Source: Nitrospira sp. (GTDB lineage: Bacteria; Nitrospirota; Nitrospiria; Nitrospirales; Nitrospiraceae). Taken from it: 64,000 bases of DNA. Below are positions 61,551 through 64,000 of this stretch, in pieces (the stretch's first letter is position 1; every line of letters begins with the position of its first letter). A model generated the notes under the pieces. It worked only from the letters and a program-made list of their open reading frames with translations. It was not told the origin of the DNA and searched no databases. The stretch spans positions 1-64,000 of the forward strand of contig VGXG01000002.1 of assembly GCA_016873395.1 (NCBI GenBank), in the 5' to 3' direction. The translations under genes were made by a program, and so were the position numbers.

Positions 61551-62741
61551 AAGCGTGACCCCTTTGATCCGCGCCACCTGCTGCACATCCTTGTCCCCGC
61601 GCCCGGACAGGTTTACGACGATCACGTGCTTCTTCTTCAGCCTGGGCGCAAGCTTGACGACCTCGGCGACCGCGTGAGCGCTTTCGAGCGCCGGCATGAT
61701 GCCTTCCTCGCACGTCAGCAGATCGAAGGCCGCCAGGGCCTCGTCATCCGTGGCAGAGGTGTACCGGATACGGTCTGCATCATGGTAGAAGCTGTGCTCC
61801 GGCCCCACAGCCGCATAGTCCAGGCCGGCTGAGACCGAATGGGTCAGGTTGATTTGACCGTCATCGTCCTGCAGCAGGTAGGTCATCGTGCCGTGGAGCA
61901 CGCCCGGCCTGCCGCCGGCAAAGCGGGCCGCATGTTTGCCGCTTTCAAGCCCCAGCCCGCCCGCCTCCACCCCGACCATCCTGACGCCACGGTCCTTGAG
62001 GAAGGCATGGAACAGGCCGATGGAGTTGCTCCCGCCGCCGACACAGGCGACCAGATAGTCCGGCAGCCGGCCCTGCTCAGCCAAGACCTGCTTTCTGGCT
62101 TCCCGTCCGATGATGGATTGAAAGTCGCGGATCATCATGGGATAGGGATGCGGCCCCAGCACGGAGCCGAGAATATAGTTCGTCGTCCGCACATTCGTGG
62201 TCCAGTCACGCATCGCCTCGTTGATGGCGTCCTTGAGTGTCCTGCTGCCGGCCTCCACGCCGGTCACGGTCGCGCCGAGCAGCCGCATGCGGAAGACGTT
62301 GAGGGCCTGGCGCTGCATGTCCTCCGTCCCCATGTAGACCTCGCAGGCCATCCCGAACATGGCGGCAGCCGTGGCTGTGGCGACCCCGTGTTGGCCGGCG
62401 CCGGTCTCAGCAATCACCCGCTTCTTCTTCATCCGGCGGGCGAGCAGGACCTGCCCGATTGAGTTGTTGATCTTGTGCGCGCCCGTGTGGCAGAGGTCTT
62501 CCCGCTTGAGGTAGATCTTCGCCCCGCTCAGCCGCTTCGTGAGCCGTTCGGCGAAATAGAGCGGCGTGGGTCGCCCGACATAGAGCGTGAGATAATGGGC
62601 CAGCTCCACTTGAAAAGCGCGATCGCAGCGGGCCTTGAGGTAGGCCTGCTCCAACTCAAGGATGGCCGGCATGAGTGTTTCGGGAACGTACCGCCCTCCA
62701 TACGCCCCGAACCGCCCGTGCTGATCAGGAATAGTTGCCAT
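61548..62741 (-). CDS. trpB: Tryptophan synthase beta chain
   Basis: A 397-residue PLP enzyme joining indole and serine. It is the TrpB1 type, judging by the [17 protein letters not shown] start. The PLP Lys is K90 in HTGAHKINN; the GAGQHG loop and the phosphate-binding GGGSNSIG are present. It works as an alpha2-beta2 complex with the trpA product encoded next to it. Confidence 0.97.
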   Translation of the reverse strand: MATIPDQHGRFGAYGGRYVPETLMPAILELEQAYLKARCDRAFQVELAHYLTLYVGRPTPLYFAERLTKRLSGAKIYLKREDLCHTGAHKINNSIGQVLLARRMKKKRVIAETGAGQHGVATATAAAMFGMACEVYMGTEDMQRQALNVFRMRLLGATVTGVEAGSRTLKDAINEAMRDWTTNVRTTNYILGSVLGPHPYPMMIRDFQSIIGREARKQVLAEQGRLPDYLVACVGGGSNSIGLFHAFLKDRGVRMVGVEAGGLGLESGKHAARFAGGRPGVLHGTMTYLLQDDDGQINLTHSVSAGLDYAAVGPEHSFYHDADRIRYTSATDDEALAAFDLLTCEEGIMPALESAHAVAEVVKLAPRLKKKHVIVVNLSGRGDKDVQQVARIKGVTL

Positions 62742-62751
62742 GGTCTTGGTT

Positions 62752-62818
62752 ATCGGTTGTCGGTATTCAGGTATCAGTTCCGTTTAGGCTGAACACGGAT
62801 AACTGACGGCTGATGACT
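62752..62818. repeat. Heptad-periodic inverted array
   Basis: GTTATCG, GTTGTCG, GTATTCA, GGTATCA and GTTCC facing AACACGG, ATAACTG, ACGGCTG and ATGACTC. It separates trpF from trpB. Confidence 0.65.
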
Positions 62819-62825
62819 CCTTTCA

Positions 62826-63488
62826 TCAGCCCTGCTGAGTATATCCCTCGGCTGATTGCGACACAAGTCTTACGGCCCGAACGAACGCTTGGAGCTTCGC
62901 CGGGTCCTTCTTACCCGGACTGGCCTCCACCCCGCTGCTCACATCCACTCCGTAGGGCTGCACCTGCCTGATTGCCTCCCGCACATTCTCGGATGTGAGC
63001 CCCCCGGCCAACAGAACCTTGGCCGCCTGAGCCGCCTCAGCCGCGAGCGTCCAATCAGCCACCAGCCCCGTCCCGCCGTAGGCCCGACCCGAAAAGGCAT
63101 CCACCACAAACCCACGGACCAGCGCCCGGCCCCGGTATTCCGCCAAAGCCAGCAAGGCACCTCGGTCGCGCAGCCTGATCCCTTTGAGGACCGGCCGGCC
63201 CAGTGATTCACAGTAGGCCGCATCTTCTTCCCCGTGGAGTTGGGCCAAAGCCAGGCCGCAGCCATCCATAAGATCGCGGACCTTCTTGATGTCCTCGTTG
63301 ACGAAGACTCCGACTCCCAGCACGAAGGGTGGAAGCGAGGCGACGATCCGGCTCACCACCTGCGGCTGGACATAGCGGGGACTTTCCCGATGAAAAATAA
63401 ACCCCAGGGCATCAGCCCCGGCCTCCACCGCCGCACGCCCGTCCTCGGCGTTCGTGATTCCGCAGATTTTGACTTTGATGCCGCTCAT
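62826..63488 (-). CDS. trpF: Phosphoribosylanthranilate isomerase
   Basis: A 220-residue TIM barrel acting before tryptophan synthase. The N-terminal KICGITNAEDG carries catalytic Cys9, and the conserved acid is in VVDAFSG. The ending VDVSSGVEASPGKKD is the phosphate-binding signature. Its ATG overlaps the stop of the upstream methyltransferase gene by 4 bases, so the two are coupled. trpF, trpB and trpA follow in pathway order; the other trp genes are not in view. Confidence 0.95.
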   Translation of the reverse strand: MSGIKVKICGITNAEDGRAAVEAGADALGFIFHRESPRYVQPQVVSRIVASLPPFVLGVGVFVNEDIKKVRDLMDGCGLALAQLHGEEDAAYCESLGRPVLKGIRLRDRGALLALAEYRGRALVRGFVVDAFSGRAYGGTGLVADWTLAAEAAQAAKVLLAGGLTSENVREAIRQVQPYGVDVSSGVEASPGKKDPAKLQAFVRAVRLVSQSAEGYTQQG

Positions 63489-64000
63489 GGTTCCTTATAG
63501 CCGATCGCCTCAACAAACGCCTGCGCAAACAGGACGGCCGGATGCTTGACCCACCGTCTCAGGGAACGGCACAGTTCCCCGACCTCGGCTCGATCGAGAT
63601 CGGGACTCGTGACCACTTGCTTGCCCGCGCCCTCTTCAATTCTCTCGGCAAGCAATTCAGCGGCCAGCGGCACGTCTTCGTAGCTGTCGTACCTCGCCGT
63701 CAGCCCGATGCGTAAGAATCCGGTTTCCTGCAAGAGCCGTCCGAATTCGCGGCCCACATAGGGATTTCCGCCGTTCCGTTTTTGGATCGCCATGAGGACT
63801 TCGATCGCCCGCTCCGCCTCCGGATCACGCGGCGCCATGAGATTACCGGACCAATCGGGGCTGGAGAGAGCCACCATGCCGCCGGGTCGGAGGACACGAT
63901 GGATTTCGTGAAGGGCAGCCGGCGGCTCAACCAGATGTTCGAACAGCGCGTGCGAGAAGACCACATCGAACGAGCAGTCGGGGAAAGGCAGTTGATACAC
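63485..64000 (-). CDS. SAM-dependent methyltransferase, N-terminus outside the window
   Basis: The 171 residues present include the post-motif part of a class I methyltransferase (type 11): LPFPDCSFDVVFSHALFEHL, then EIHRVLRPGGMVALSSPDW. The SAM-binding glycine motif is expected beyond the window end; the methionine at 63998 is internal to the real protein. The C-terminal half is helical and may choose the substrate, which is unknown. Its stop overlaps trpF. Confidence 0.8.
   Translation of the reverse strand: MYQLPFPDCSFDVVFSHALFEHLVEPPAALHEIHRVLRPGGMVALSSPDWSGNLMAPRDPEAERAIEVLMAIQKRNGGNPYVGREFGRLLQETGFLRIGLTARYDSYEDVPLAAELLAERIEEGAGKQVVTSPDLDRAEVGELCRSLRRWVKHPAVLFAQAFVEAIGYKEP

Noticed and set aside
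4173-62818. Heptad arrays as CRISPR
   Set aside because: Unit length is seven, there are no unique spacers and no cas genes.

Overview
This GC-rich window reads as chromosomal DNA of a flagellated, Gram-negative bacterium. The outer membrane is implied by lgt, lnt, lolC/lolD and many lipoproteins; motility by motA, motB, a cheW remnant and a chemoreceptor remnant. A TIGR04073-type exported protein, several secreted formylglycine-generating-enzyme-like (SUMF1) proteins and 7-base-periodic intergenic arrays make a member of the Nitrospirota (Nitrospira-like) my best guess. No rRNA or phylogenetic marker was tested, so that is inference.

Layout. 1-10.8 kb: exported proteins, tRNA-Ser(GCT), tRNA-Thr(TGT) with scrambled 3'-end fragments, an IS-derived miniature element, an SDR/membrane-protein pair, clpB and hsp20, and a comM remnant. 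10.9-18.5 kb: kelch protein, Lrp-type RAM domain, Gfo/Idh/MocA oxidoreductase, a dienelactone-hydrolase-like pseudoenzyme, and motA/motB. 18.5-32.4 kb: an accessory block. It opens with a cheW gene cut at its 5' end and joined to the right half of an IS3-type element, and closes with the left half of a similar element joined to a chemoreceptor gene cut at its 3' end. Between the halves lie a CarH-type B12 photoreceptor gene and a divergent, tightly packed ~10 kb gene run: two zinc-ribbon proteins, three secreted SUMF1-like proteins, an SDR39U1-type epimerase, lipoproteins, a DNA photolyase and a YbgA-like protein. 32.4-42 kb: a haem protein, Sel1/TPR proteins, a fourth SUMF1 protein, tRNA-Leu(TAA), a TPR gene flanked by two inverted repeat elements, lgt and a small metalloprotease. 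42-49 kb: the addA/addB recombination nuclease. 49-64 kb: housekeeping genes (ACT protein, def, lnt, prfB with a programmed frameshift, lysS, lolCD), a GAF/HD-GYP phosphodiesterase, and trpA, trpB, trpF behind a methyltransferase.

The most interesting unit is 19.8-30.8 kb. CarH carries the W-x9-EH and E-x-H-x-x-G cobalamin motifs. The 156-bp divergent region holds two sigma70-type promoters whose -35 boxes sit inside repeated TTGACA-like motifs, as expected for a CarH operator. The simplest model is a light- and B12-controlled operon that combines DNA photorepair with a set of secreted, apparently non-catalytic FGE-fold proteins.

The window is also rich in small repeats: a family with covarying hairpins (3 copies), a MITE related to the split IS, three ~210-240 bp inverted-repeat elements that abut or overlap gene ends, and about twenty 7-base-periodic arrays. 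Three of these arrays lie in frame inside coding sequences, each with exactly four heptads.
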